Source of the DNA: JAVVWB01 sp036652335 | GTDB lineage: Bacteria > Synergistota > Synergistia > Synergistales > Synergistaceae | NCBI GenBank assembly: GCA_036652335.1 | Contig: JAVVWB010000008.1 | Location: 22,099 to 86,098 of the forward strand | DNA length: 64,000 bases | Reading direction: 5' to 3' | Shown here: positions 16,445 to 25,055 of the stretch, in pieces | Layout: the number at the start of each line of letters is the position of its first letter | Position numbering within the stretch: position 1 is the first letter of the stretch | The notes under the pieces: generated by a model | Seen by the model: the letters and a program-made list of their open reading frames with translations, nothing else | Database searches by the model: none | Told to the model about the DNA's origin: nothing | Made by a program: the position numbers and the translations under genes

Positions 16445-18358
16445 TTACTTTGAATATTTTAACTTTTTCATTAGATTATACTCCAAAATTTTATCAGAGT
16501 AAGAGAGTTCTTTTTTCACTTTGTAACTTATTTTTTTAAAGTTAGTATATTTAAGTTCTTTATTACTATTTATTGACGTTGATTTCATTTGCGACGGTTC
16601 AATATAAGAACAGTCTAATATGTATGTGCCATTCCTAAATATCAACGGGACATTTTTTTCTTTTGAGAACAAGTCATTACCCATTCCAGCTTTATATGAG
16701 TACCCCAGTAGGTTTGCAACCGTAGCTGAGACATCTATTTGACCTGTAGTTGTGTTCAATACGTTACTTTTAGAAATACTGTCTGGTAACTTTATTATAA
16801 GAGGAATCCTTTGGAAATCTTTCCATTGAACATCTTCTCGTAATTCCTTATTTAGTATTTTCTCTAGTCTTGATGTCTCACCCTTTGGTATCGCAGTGTG
16901 GTCTCCATATATTACTATAAGAGAGTTTTCTGTAAATCCCTCTTCTTCAAGTTTTTTTACAAAATCACCAAAATGATTGTCAAAATATCTCATGCCTTTA
17001 AGATAGTTAGTAAGTAGGCAGTCATCTAGTCCTGTAACGTCTAAGTCGGATTGTTGAAGTAATTCCGGGAAGTCAAAAGGATAATGACTCGTGAGAGTTA
17101 TAAGAAATGCATAAAAAGGTTCTTTTTCTTTTTTCATTTTTTCAATACTTTGCGAGAAGAAGCTTCTGTCGCTTAATCCCATTCCGATATTTTCATCAAC
17201 AATAAAATCTTTTTTACTAATAAATTTGTTAAAACCCAGTGCTGGATACATTTTGTGTCTATTCCAAAATCCTTCTCTGTCTCCATGAAGAGCCAAAACA
17301 TTGTATCCCTTTTCAGTTAAAAGGAATGGAAGTGAATGATATTCGTTGGTTGCAAAACGTGTATACGCAACACCGCTTTCTGCAGGATATAATCCTGTAT
17401 TCACAATAAATTCTGCATCAGAGCTGTTCCCTACAGACGTCTGATTGTATGTTCTGGGAAAGTATAGAGATTTTTTGACAAATTTGTTTAAGTTTGGAGT
17501 AACTTCTTTCCCATTTATTTTCAAATCTATTACAAACTCCTGTAGCGACTCCACTTGAATTATAATTAAATTTTTTCCTTTTGCTATGCCAGTAAACTTG
17601 TTCGGCTGTCTATTTGTATCTCTTTCTATGTACCAGTTGGATATTTCTTCTATTTCGACTTTTGATATGTGTCCCTTTGTAAAGAGATCTCTGAGTACAT
17701 TTTGGAAGTCAACCATATGGTAGGAAAGAGCACCGATGTTGTTGCATACGGCAGGCTTGTCCCACATTGACTTTAAAACACCAGGCACTTTTTGATTGTA
17801 TGTATAGACTCTTAAAGCATATAAAGAGAAACCAAATAAAAATATTAAGAGACTTAGAAAAATTCTCTTTACTGTTAATTTTGAGAATATATTTTCTTTA
17901 GTTTTACTCTTATACAAAACGTATAAGAGTAATATGGCAAAAATATCTGCAAAATATAATAGATCTGTAATTCTAAATAGGGCAATCACCGATTCTTTTA
18001 TCTCACTAACTTGTGTTGTAAGTCCTAGGTTTCTAAAAGTAAAAAGGTCACCGTAAAACCTCATGTGCATTATATCTGTATAAGCTAGCACAGAAAAAAG
18101 AAAAGCTACAATTAAAATTAACGAACATCTAATTTTATTGTGAAAGAGTGACGTAATAGAATAGAATGCCATTAATATTCCAAATGACGAGAGTAGCGTG
18201 TAAATAGCTGGATATGAATATAAAAATCCGCTAGATGTTACATATTCAACAGATAAAAATTTAAAGAATGTGCAGATATATACTATGAAAAAAAATTTTA
18301 GCTCTTTGTTCTTGACGCTTATTATTTTGTCTGTAATATCTTTTAATTTATATTTCAC
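16445..18358 (-). CDS. LTA synthase family / sulfatase-domain membrane protein
   Basis: About 637 residues: five N-terminal membrane helices (roughly 1-185), then an extracytoplasmic alkaline-phosphatase/sulfatase domain. Family landmarks are NLIIIQVESLQEFV (metal-binding Glu), YNQTSVGNSSDAEFIVNTG (around the catalytic Thr/Ser), HGDREGFWNRHKMY, and YGDHTAIP (metal-binding Asp-His). These enzymes transfer glycerol-phosphate or phosphoethanolamine-type head groups to envelope glycans. A GTG at 18358, preceded by AAAGGTG at 6 bases, is preferred over the in-frame GTG at 18367. It follows malQ by about 20 bases. In a two-membrane organism a periplasmic glucan phosphoglycerol transferase role (MdoB-like) is an alternative. 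Confidence 0.85.
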   Translation of the reverse strand: MKYKLKDITDKIISVKNKELKFFFIVYICTFFKFLSVEYVTSSGFLYSYPAIYTLLSSFGILMAFYSITSLFHNKIRCSLILIVAFLFSVLAYTDIMHMRFYGDLFTFRNLGLTTQVSEIKESVIALFRITDLLYFADIFAILLLYVLYKSKTKENIFSKLTVKRIFLSLLIFLFGFSLYALRVYTYNQKVPGVLKSMWDKPAVCNNIGALSYHMVDFQNVLRDLFTKGHISKVEIEEISNWYIERDTNRQPNKFTGIAKGKNLIIIQVESLQEFVIDLKINGKEVTPNLNKFVKKSLYFPRTYNQTSVGNSSDAEFIVNTGLYPAESGVAYTRFATNEYHSLPFLLTEKGYNVLALHGDREGFWNRHKMYPALGFNKFISKKDFIVDENIGMGLSDRSFFSQSIEKMKKEKEPFYAFLITLTSHYPFDFPELLQQSDLDVTGLDDCLLTNYLKGMRYFDNHFGDFVKKLEEEGFTENSLIVIYGDHTAIPKGETSRLEKILNKELREDVQWKDFQRIPLIIKLPDSISKSNVLNTTTGQIDVSATVANLLGYSYKAGMGNDLFSKEKNVPLIFRNGTYILDCSYIEPSQMKSTSINSNKELKYTNFKKISYKVKKELSYSDKILEYNLMKKLKYSK

Positions 18359-18377
18359 TATTTTCACCTTTACTGTT

Positions 18378-19916
18378 TCATTGTCTATTATATTTTTTGT
18401 TTAGCATCAAATATTTTTCTGCCTGTTTTGATACATTTTGTTCTAAAATCTGAGTTTCTTCTTTTGTCAAACTCCATGTCCAGTTGTCTTCTTTTTTCCC
18501 AGGTATGTTCATTCTGGCAGAGGAATCTAGCGAGAATAAATCTTGCATTGTTATTATAGCAATTTTTGATTTTGACGATAGTACCAGAGAGTTCATTTTT
18601 TCTACAATATTGTCCGATTTTTCGCTATTAGTGTATTTTAAGAAGTTGTCGCGTTCATATTGAGTAGAGTCTTTCTCCCACCATCCCACTGTGGTGTTGT
18701 TATCATGGGTGCCTGAATAGACAATGCTGTTCTCTTCTATATTATGAGGTAGATAAGGATTCTTTTCCATATCATCGCCAAATGCAAACTGTAGTATCTT
18801 CATACCAGGAAGGTTATATTTATTTCTTAAAAAATTTACTTCTTCCGTTATTATACCCAAATCTTCGGCAATTATTTTTGTCTTTTTTCGAGGATTACCG
18901 ATTTGTTCAAAGAGTATTTTCAACATTTCGTCTCCTAAAGTTTTTTCCCACTCTCCATTGATGGCAGTATCCGAAGCCTCAGGAATTTTCCAACATGCAG
19001 AAAATCCTCTAAAATGGTCTATACGAATTATGTCAAAATATTTTAATTGGTGACTAACTCTATTTATCCACCAATTAAAATTATCTCTTCTCATTTTTTG
19101 CCAATCATAGAGGGGGTTTCCCCACCGTTGCCCCATTCTACTGAAGTAATCAGGGGGAACTCCAGCTACAAACTTTGGAGTCCCATCTTCTGTTAAGTCA
19201 AACAATTCTCTGTTTGACCATAGGTCAGAGCTATCAAAGCTCACAAACATAGGAATATCACCTATTAGGGATATTCCTATGTCCTTTGCTTTTTCTTTTA
19301 ATTCATATAGTTGTTTATAGAATACAAACTGTTTAAAACAAGTAAAATTATATTTATCTATGTTTGAGTTTTCTAACAATAGATTTTTTAGAACATTCTT
19401 GTTATAAATATTATAGTTTTGCCATTTGTTCCAACATTCATTATTGTTGATTTCTCTCAGTAACATGAAAAAAGCATAATCATGCAACCAAAATGATTCT
19501 GTTTCTTTAAACTTTTCAAATAATTTATGCAATTCATTGTGTTTCTGAGGATATTTTTTAAAATTTTCCCATGCTATTTTATATATTTTTTCTTTTGCTA
19601 ATGAAACTTTGTGATAGTTAATGTTTCTATAGTTACCTACTTCGTAACAGCAAAGTTCTTCTTTTGATATGAGCCCCAACAATTCAAGCTTATCAGGGCT
19701 TATGAATAATTCATTTCCCGCAAATGCTGATAAAGAACTATAGGGTGAATTACCAAATGCTATATTTGTTGGACTTACAGGCAGTACCTGCCATATAGAA
19801 AACCCTGCTTTCTTTAAAAATACCATAAAGTTTTCTGCACAACTTCCCAAATCTCCAATTCCATATTCGCTATGAAGTGAGGATATGTGCATAAGAACTC
19901 CACTTTTACGAGACAA
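18378..19916 (-). CDS. malQ: 4-alpha-glucanotransferase (amylomaltase, GH77)
   Basis: A 512-residue cytoplasmic enzyme that disproportionates maltodextrins by transferring alpha-1,4-glucan segments. GH77 landmarks: SGVLMHISSLHSEYGIGDLG at the N terminus, DIPMFVSFDSSDLW, the nucleophile region DIIRIDHFRG, the acid/base IIAEDLGIITEEV, and SGTHDNNTTVGWW. Length is usual. The start is TTG at 19916 with AAGGGGA 8-9 bases upstream inside the end of glgB; the genes are 5 bases apart, so they form one unit with glgB. Together they would remodel glycogen; no glycogen synthase or phosphorylase is in the window. Confidence 0.93.
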   Translation of the reverse strand: MSRKSGVLMHISSLHSEYGIGDLGSCAENFMVFLKKAGFSIWQVLPVSPTNIAFGNSPYSSLSAFAGNELFISPDKLELLGLISKEELCCYEVGNYRNINYHKVSLAKEKIYKIAWENFKKYPQKHNELHKLFEKFKETESFWLHDYAFFMLLREINNNECWNKWQNYNIYNKNVLKNLLLENSNIDKYNFTCFKQFVFYKQLYELKEKAKDIGISLIGDIPMFVSFDSSDLWSNRELFDLTEDGTPKFVAGVPPDYFSRMGQRWGNPLYDWQKMRRDNFNWWINRVSHQLKYFDIIRIDHFRGFSACWKIPEASDTAINGEWEKTLGDEMLKILFEQIGNPRKKTKIIAEDLGIITEEVNFLRNKYNLPGMKILQFAFGDDMEKNPYLPHNIEENSIVYSGTHDNNTTVGWWEKDSTQYERDNFLKYTNSEKSDNIVEKMNSLVLSSKSKIAIITMQDLFSLDSSARMNIPGKKEDNWTWSLTKEETQILEQNVSKQAEKYLMLNKKYNRQ

Positions 19917-19921
19917 TTTTA

Positions 19922-21856
19922 TTATTCCCCTTTTATTTTACTTTCATTTTTTAACACAACACATGATAGAGGCGGAAGTGTTATAGATATGGAGTGTTGT
20001 CTCCCATGGTAAGGTATTTCTTCTGCAGCAATTTGACCGAGATTACCAGAGTTCGTCCCACCATAACATTCGCCGTTGCTGTTTAATACTTCTTTCCAAA
20101 TATTACCCTTTGGTACACCAATCCTATAGCTAACACGTTCTACTGGAGTAAAGTTAAATACTGCTGCAACTAAGTTACCTTTAGTATCTCTTCTAATGAA
20201 GGATATTATGCTTGATTGAGCATCATCACAGTCTATCCACTCAAACCCTGAGGAGTTGTAGTCCTGCTCCCATAATGCTGAATTGTTTTGGTAGAAATTG
20301 TTTATGTCTCTAAACCATAGAGCAAGTCCAGAATGTAATTTATTTTCACAAAGTTGCCAATCCAAGCCATTATCATGGTTCCATTCTCTTTCTTGCCCAA
20401 ACTCTCCTCCCATAAAGACTAGTTTTTTACCTGGGTGACAGAAGAGCCAACCGAAGAGTAATCTTAAATTTGCTGCCTTTTGCCAGTCATCTCCTGGAAG
20501 TTTTCCCCATAATGAACCCTTACCATGTACAACTTCATCATGTGATAGTGGTAATACAAAGCTTTCTGAGTATGCGTACCACATTCCGAATGTTAATAAA
20601 TTTTGATGGTATTGTCTAAATATAGGGTCTTTCTTCATGTATGATAGGACATCGTTCATCCATCCCATGTTCCATTTGTAACCGAATCCAAGTCCACCAA
20701 GCCACGTGGGTCTAGATACCATTGGCCATGATGTTGATTCTTCTGCTGTAGTTTGGGTAGATGGGTATTCTATATATATGTTTTCATTTAATTTTTTGAG
20801 GAAATCTATTGCTTCTATATTTTCTTTTCCACCATATTTATTTGGTATCCATTCTCCTTCTTTTCTTGAGTAGTCAAGGTATAGAAGAGAGGCGACAGCA
20901 TCCACTCTTAGTCCGTCAATATGGTATTTATCAAGCCAAAATGACGCGGAAGATATAAGGAAACTCCTAACTTCATTACGTCCATAGTTAAATATACAGC
21001 TCTTCCAGTCTGGGTGGAATCCCTTTCTCTGGTCTTCGTGTTCATAAAGACATGTACCATCAAACTGTTTGAGACCGTGTTTATCACAAGGGAAGTGAGA
21101 TGGAACCCAGTCAAGTATTACAGCTATTCCAGCTTTGTGTAGTGAGTCTATAAGTATCATAAATTCTTCTGGTATGCCATATCGTGACGTAGGGGCAAAG
21201 TAACCAGTAGTTTGGTATCCCCACGAACCATAGAACGGGTGTTCCATTATTGGAAGAAATTCAACATGCGTAAATCCATTTTCTATAAGATATGTAGGAA
21301 GCTCTCTTGCCAGATCAAGCCAAGAAAAGTAGGAGTCATCTTCCGTTCTACGCCATGAACCGACGTGCATTTCATATATTGATTGAGGAGATTTTATACC
21401 GCTTTTATTTTTTCTGTTTTTCATCCATTCATTGTCCCGCCATTCAAAATCAGGCACATTGTAAATTTTGGATGCAGTACGTGGCGGATTTTCACAGAAA
21501 AAGGCAAAAGGGTCAGCCTTTTCAATTCTTTCATTTTTTGCCGTTAGAATACTGTATTTATAACAACAATATGGTTCGACTCCAGGAATAAAACCCTCCC
21601 ATATTCCAGATTCATCCCAACGCATCGCCAACTTATGTGTATCCGAATTCCAGCCATTAAAATCACCAATCACAGATACTTCTTTTGCGTTCGGTGCCCA
21701 GACAGCAAAAACGACACCTTCTTTTTCATCATGCGTAACCCTGTGGGCGCCCAAAATGTTGTAGAGTTTTGAATGGCTTCCCTCTTTAAAAAGATAGATG
21801 TCTGTTTCTCCTGCGAGACTCACTCCATATATAACCTCGTTTACTACGTGCAACAT
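19922..21856 (-). CDS. glgB: 1,4-alpha-glucan branching enzyme
   Basis: A 644-residue GH13 enzyme that creates alpha-1,6 branches in glycogen. Order: CBM48-type N-terminal beta domain (about 30-120), then the catalytic barrel with GSWGYQTTGYFAPTSRYG, DGLRVDAVASLLYLDYSR (nucleophile Asp), AEESTSWPMVS (acid/base Glu) and LSHDEVVHGKGS, and a C-terminal beta domain. Length matches the family. GGAGGTG is followed by the ATG at 21856. It heads the glgB-malQ unit and may also drive the LTA-synthase gene. Confidence 0.95.
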   Translation of the reverse strand: MLHVVNEVIYGVSLAGETDIYLFKEGSHSKLYNILGAHRVTHDEKEGVVFAVWAPNAKEVSVIGDFNGWNSDTHKLAMRWDESGIWEGFIPGVEPYCCYKYSILTAKNERIEKADPFAFFCENPPRTASKIYNVPDFEWRDNEWMKNRKNKSGIKSPQSIYEMHVGSWRRTEDDSYFSWLDLARELPTYLIENGFTHVEFLPIMEHPFYGSWGYQTTGYFAPTSRYGIPEEFMILIDSLHKAGIAVILDWVPSHFPCDKHGLKQFDGTCLYEHEDQRKGFHPDWKSCIFNYGRNEVRSFLISSASFWLDKYHIDGLRVDAVASLLYLDYSRKEGEWIPNKYGGKENIEAIDFLKKLNENIYIEYPSTQTTAEESTSWPMVSRPTWLGGLGFGYKWNMGWMNDVLSYMKKDPIFRQYHQNLLTFGMWYAYSESFVLPLSHDEVVHGKGSLWGKLPGDDWQKAANLRLLFGWLFCHPGKKLVFMGGEFGQEREWNHDNGLDWQLCENKLHSGLALWFRDINNFYQNNSALWEQDYNSSGFEWIDCDDAQSSIISFIRRDTKGNLVAAVFNFTPVERVSYRIGVPKGNIWKEVLNSNGECYGGTNSGNLGQIAAEEIPYHGRQHSISITLPPLSCVVLKNESKIKGE

Positions 21857-21883
21857 ATGAAATCACCTCCGGCAACTTTTTGT

Positions 21884-21913
21884 AGTTATGCCGATATTTT
21901 TACCGGCATAACT
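21884..21913. terminator. Hairpin between acyl-CoA ligase and glgB
   Basis: A perfect 10-bp inverted repeat (21884-21893 with 21904-21913) with an AT-rich 10-base loop. The tail on the minus strand is not T-rich, so it may be a partial terminator or an RNA 3'-end stabiliser. Confidence 0.5.
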
Positions 21914-21919
21914 AATATA

Positions 21920-23440
21920 TTAGTTGGCTCTTTCTATTTTTATTTTTCTTAGTTCTCTTCTTAGTACCTTTCCTGTAGGAGAAAGTGGGTATTCTGTAAC
22001 AAAACCTATTTTTCGAGGAACTTTGTAGTGAGCTAAGCGTTCCTTACAGTATGACATAAGTTCTTTGGGGGTGATGTTTCCTATCCCGTTTTCATTTAGG
22101 ATTATAAAGGCTTTTACCATTTCTCCAGCTACATTGTTTTTTTCGCCAACAGCTATGGCAGCGTGTACATAAGGATGTTCACAGAGGACAGCTTCCACTT
22201 CCTGCGGATAGACATTAAATCCACTGACTATGATTATGTCTGTAGCTCTGTCAACAATTTTTATATAACCATCTTCATCTATCTGCACTACGTCTCCAGT
22301 ATTGAACCAGTCTCCATCAAATCTTTCGGCAGTATTTTCTTTATCACGGAAGTAGCAAGGTGCAACAGAAGGGCCCTTTACCCATAGTACGCCCTCGTCA
22401 TGAAGCCCTATAGGATTGCCCTCCCTATCTGTTACTTTTGCTTCGTAGCTTTTCAAAAGAGGTCCGACTGTACCTAGTTTTTTTGTTTCTTCGCTAGGAG
22501 AAACTGCTACGACCGGAGAACATTCTGTAAGTCCATAACCCTCTAATATACCAACGCCCATATATTTTTTACAGCGTTCATCTAGCTGAGTGTTTAGTCT
22601 ATCTCCTCCTGATACTACGTGTCGAATACCTTTTAACTGTTCTTCTTTTTTTGCGAGTGCACCTAATAAAAATGCTATAACGGTAGGGACAGCTATTACA
22701 GCAGTTACTCCTGAGTCTTTTATTGCTTTTATTGTATTTTCTACTGGTACGAAAGTTGGAACTATAGTTTGTCTTACTCCGCACATTAGAGGGAGAAGTC
22801 CTGCTACGTTGTTGCCAAATGTATGGAAGTTAGGGAGTACGTTTAGAAATACTGCATCTTCTGCTAGTAGTCCAGGAATACTATCTGGTAATTGAGAAAT
22901 ATTATCTATTAAATTAGAGTGATAGCAACCTATAGCCTTTGGATTGCCAGAAGTACCTGATGTGGAAAAGAGAATTGCGTAATCTTTAGTCTCTGTCTGA
23001 CCTATGCGACCAATCCATTCGTTTAGAGGTGAATCAGGTTTTGCCGACACAATTGGTACACCTATAGTCTTTGAGGCCTCTGATGCTTTTTCAAAAGCAT
23101 CTTCATGAATGATGATAGAGTGAGGATCTAGTTTGCGAATTGTGTTAAACATGTTTACTAAGCCTGTTCTCATGTTAAGGGGTGCAACAGCACCTCCAAG
23201 TCTCCATGCTGCAATTGACAGTGCAAACACCATAGGAGAGTTTGGTAGAAGTAGTATAAGTCGTTGCCCTTCTGTAAAACCAGAATTTTTTAGCTTTTCT
23301 TCACAGTCTAAAGCTAAATCATTTAGCCTGTTCCATGTCCACCATTCTCCCTGCCACCATATACAATCCTCGTTTTCTTTCCCTTGCCATGCAGTAACAA
23401 AAATTTCTTCCAAACGTGTTTTACTAAAATCTCTCGGCAT
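21920..23440 (-). CDS. AMP-forming acyl-CoA ligase (ANL superfamily), copy 1
   Basis: A 506-residue adenylate-forming enzyme that activates a carboxylic acid as acyl-AMP and then thioesterifies it. Motifs: FSTSGTSGNPKAIG (P-loop, around 165), EGYGLTECSPVVA (around 305), WFNTGDVVQIDEDGYIKIVD, RATDIIIVSGFNVYPQEVE (hinge), and PLSPTGKVLRRELR with the catalytic Lys near the C terminus. There are no membrane segments. AAGGGTGAT precedes the ATG. It is a tandem paralogue of the next gene, sharing the distinctive CIWW-GEWW-WN N-terminal pattern. The substrate is not predictable; long-chain or aromatic acids are possible. Confidence 0.88.
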   Translation of the reverse strand: MPRDFSKTRLEEIFVTAWQGKENEDCIWWQGEWWTWNRLNDLALDCEEKLKNSGFTEGQRLILLLPNSPMVFALSIAAWRLGGAVAPLNMRTGLVNMFNTIRKLDPHSIIIHEDAFEKASEASKTIGVPIVSAKPDSPLNEWIGRIGQTETKDYAILFSTSGTSGNPKAIGCYHSNLIDNISQLPDSIPGLLAEDAVFLNVLPNFHTFGNNVAGLLPLMCGVRQTIVPTFVPVENTIKAIKDSGVTAVIAVPTVIAFLLGALAKKEEQLKGIRHVVSGGDRLNTQLDERCKKYMGVGILEGYGLTECSPVVAVSPSEETKKLGTVGPLLKSYEAKVTDREGNPIGLHDEGVLWVKGPSVAPCYFRDKENTAERFDGDWFNTGDVVQIDEDGYIKIVDRATDIIIVSGFNVYPQEVEAVLCEHPYVHAAIAVGEKNNVAGEMVKAFIILNENGIGNITPKELMSYCKERLAHYKVPRKIGFVTEYPLSPTGKVLRRELRKIKIERAN

Positions 23441-23487
23441 AAGACATCACCCTTCATGCTTTTATTAATTTATAAATATATTGCTTT

Positions 23488-23516
23488 AAAAATAACAAGA
23501 TAATTATGTTATTTTT
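23488..23516 (-). terminator. Terminator between the two ligase genes
   Basis: A 10-bp AT-rich inverted repeat (23488-23497 with 23507-23516) at the stop codon of the upstream ligase, with T-runs on the minus strand. A weak but standard-looking stop between the paralogues. Confidence 0.5.
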
Positions 23517-25015
23517 TATATCTTTGTTACACGTAGTACCCTTCTTAGAATTTTTCCTGCTGGTGATAGCGGATATTCTGATACAAACGCAATTTTTCTG
23601 GGTACTTTATAATGAGCCAAAGTTTTTTTAGAATAATCTATTAATTCTTTGGGTTGTATTTTTGCATCATCATTTAGAATTATAAAAGCTTTTACAATTT
23701 CTCCAGCAAGACTGTTTTTTTCACCGACTACTACTGCTGATTTTACTGCGGGATGCTTGCATAGTACAGTTTCTACTTCTTTTGGGAATACATTGAAACC
23801 ACCCACAATTATTATATCTGTTGCCCTGTCTATTATTTCTATATATCCATCACTATCTATTCGTACCACGTCGCCAGTATTAAACCAACCATTTTTAAAA
23901 CGTTCTTTCGTATTTGCCTCATCTCTAAAATATGACTTTACTACCGATGGGCCTTTGATCCAAAGGACACCTTCTTCTTGTTTGTCCTTCAATCTACCGG
24001 CTCTATCTCTAATTTCCATTTTCAAAGACGGAAATAAGGGACCAACAGTTCCTAATTTTCTCTTTTCGACTGAAGAATTAAAAGCAACTATAGGAGAACA
24101 TTCAGTAAGTCCATAGCCCTCTAATACTCCAGTCCTCAAGTATTCACAGCATCGTGCATCTAACGAAGTTGCAAGCTTATCTCCACCAGACACAATTCTT
24201 GAAATGTGTTTTATTTTTTCTCCTCTTTTTGCAAGGGTTCCCGTAAGAAATGATAGGACTGTAGGTACAGCAATAATAGCAGTAACACGTGCCATTTTTA
24301 TAGTTTCAATTGTTTTTTCAACAGGTATAAAAGTTGGAACTATTGCCTGTTTCACACCTTTTAGTAGAGGTAAGATTGAGGATGTGTTAAATCCCAAACT
24401 ATGAAAATTAGGGAGAAGATTTAAAAAAACAGTATCTTCTTGTATAAAGTCTGTAGCAACAGACAAAGCATCGTCTATGTTGCTTATTATATTTTCTGAG
24501 GTACAAGGAACACTTTTAGGAAGACCTGATGTCCCTGACGTTGAAAAAATTACAGCAATGTCATCATTGTTTTCTTCCTTAGCATCTCTTAGTCGTATTG
24601 TTTCCTCAATTTCAGTAAAAGATGTAGGTATTACAGGTATTTGCAACATTTTTTCTATTGGTAAAAAGAGTTCTTTTTTTTCTGCAAAGACAAAAACAGT
24701 ACTTAGATCTAACAATTCTAGTGTAGGCACCAAGTTTTCCATTCCTGCTTTAGGGTTCATTGGAGCAACAGTGCCTCCTAACTTCCACGTTGCAAGAGAA
24801 AGAGCTATTACGATTGGAGAGTTGGGCAACATGAAACCTATTCTTTGCCCCTTTTTAAAACCTGCTTTTGATAGTTTCTTTTCACAATCAAGGGCAAGGC
24901 AGTTTATTTTATTCCACGACCACCACTCACCCATCCACCATATACAGTTTTCTTCTTTTTTATTTTTCCATGAATTTATATATAAATCATACATTTTATT
25001 ATTGACGTAAACCAT
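23516..25015 (-). CDS. AMP-forming acyl-CoA ligase (ANL superfamily), copy 2
   Basis: A 499-residue adenylate-forming enzyme with the same motif order as the downstream copy: FSTSGTSGLPKSVP, EGYGLTECSPIVA, WFNTGDVVRIDSDGYIEIID, RATDIIIVGGFNVFPKEVE and the terminal PLSPAGKILRRVLR. The two proteins align along their whole length, including the unusual tryptophan-rich start (CIWWMGEWWSWN), so this is a local gene duplication. The ATG at 25015 aligns with the paralogue's start; the nearest GGAGAG is rather far upstream, so initiation may be weak. The C terminus lacks the final charged tail of copy 1. Confidence 0.87.
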   Translation of the reverse strand: MVYVNNKMYDLYINSWKNKKEENCIWWMGEWWSWNKINCLALDCEKKLSKAGFKKGQRIGFMLPNSPIVIALSLATWKLGGTVAPMNPKAGMENLVPTLELLDLSTVFVFAEKKELFLPIEKMLQIPVIPTSFTEIEETIRLRDAKEENNDDIAVIFSTSGTSGLPKSVPCTSENIISNIDDALSVATDFIQEDTVFLNLLPNFHSLGFNTSSILPLLKGVKQAIVPTFIPVEKTIETIKMARVTAIIAVPTVLSFLTGTLAKRGEKIKHISRIVSGGDKLATSLDARCCEYLRTGVLEGYGLTECSPIVAFNSSVEKRKLGTVGPLFPSLKMEIRDRAGRLKDKQEEGVLWIKGPSVVKSYFRDEANTKERFKNGWFNTGDVVRIDSDGYIEIIDRATDIIIVGGFNVFPKEVETVLCKHPAVKSAVVVGEKNSLAGEIVKAFIILNDDAKIQPKELIDYSKKTLAHYKVPRKIAFVSEYPLSPAGKILRRVLRVTKI

Positions 25016-25055
25016 TTTTAAAGCACACTCTCCATTTCATTTTTAACAAGAAAGA

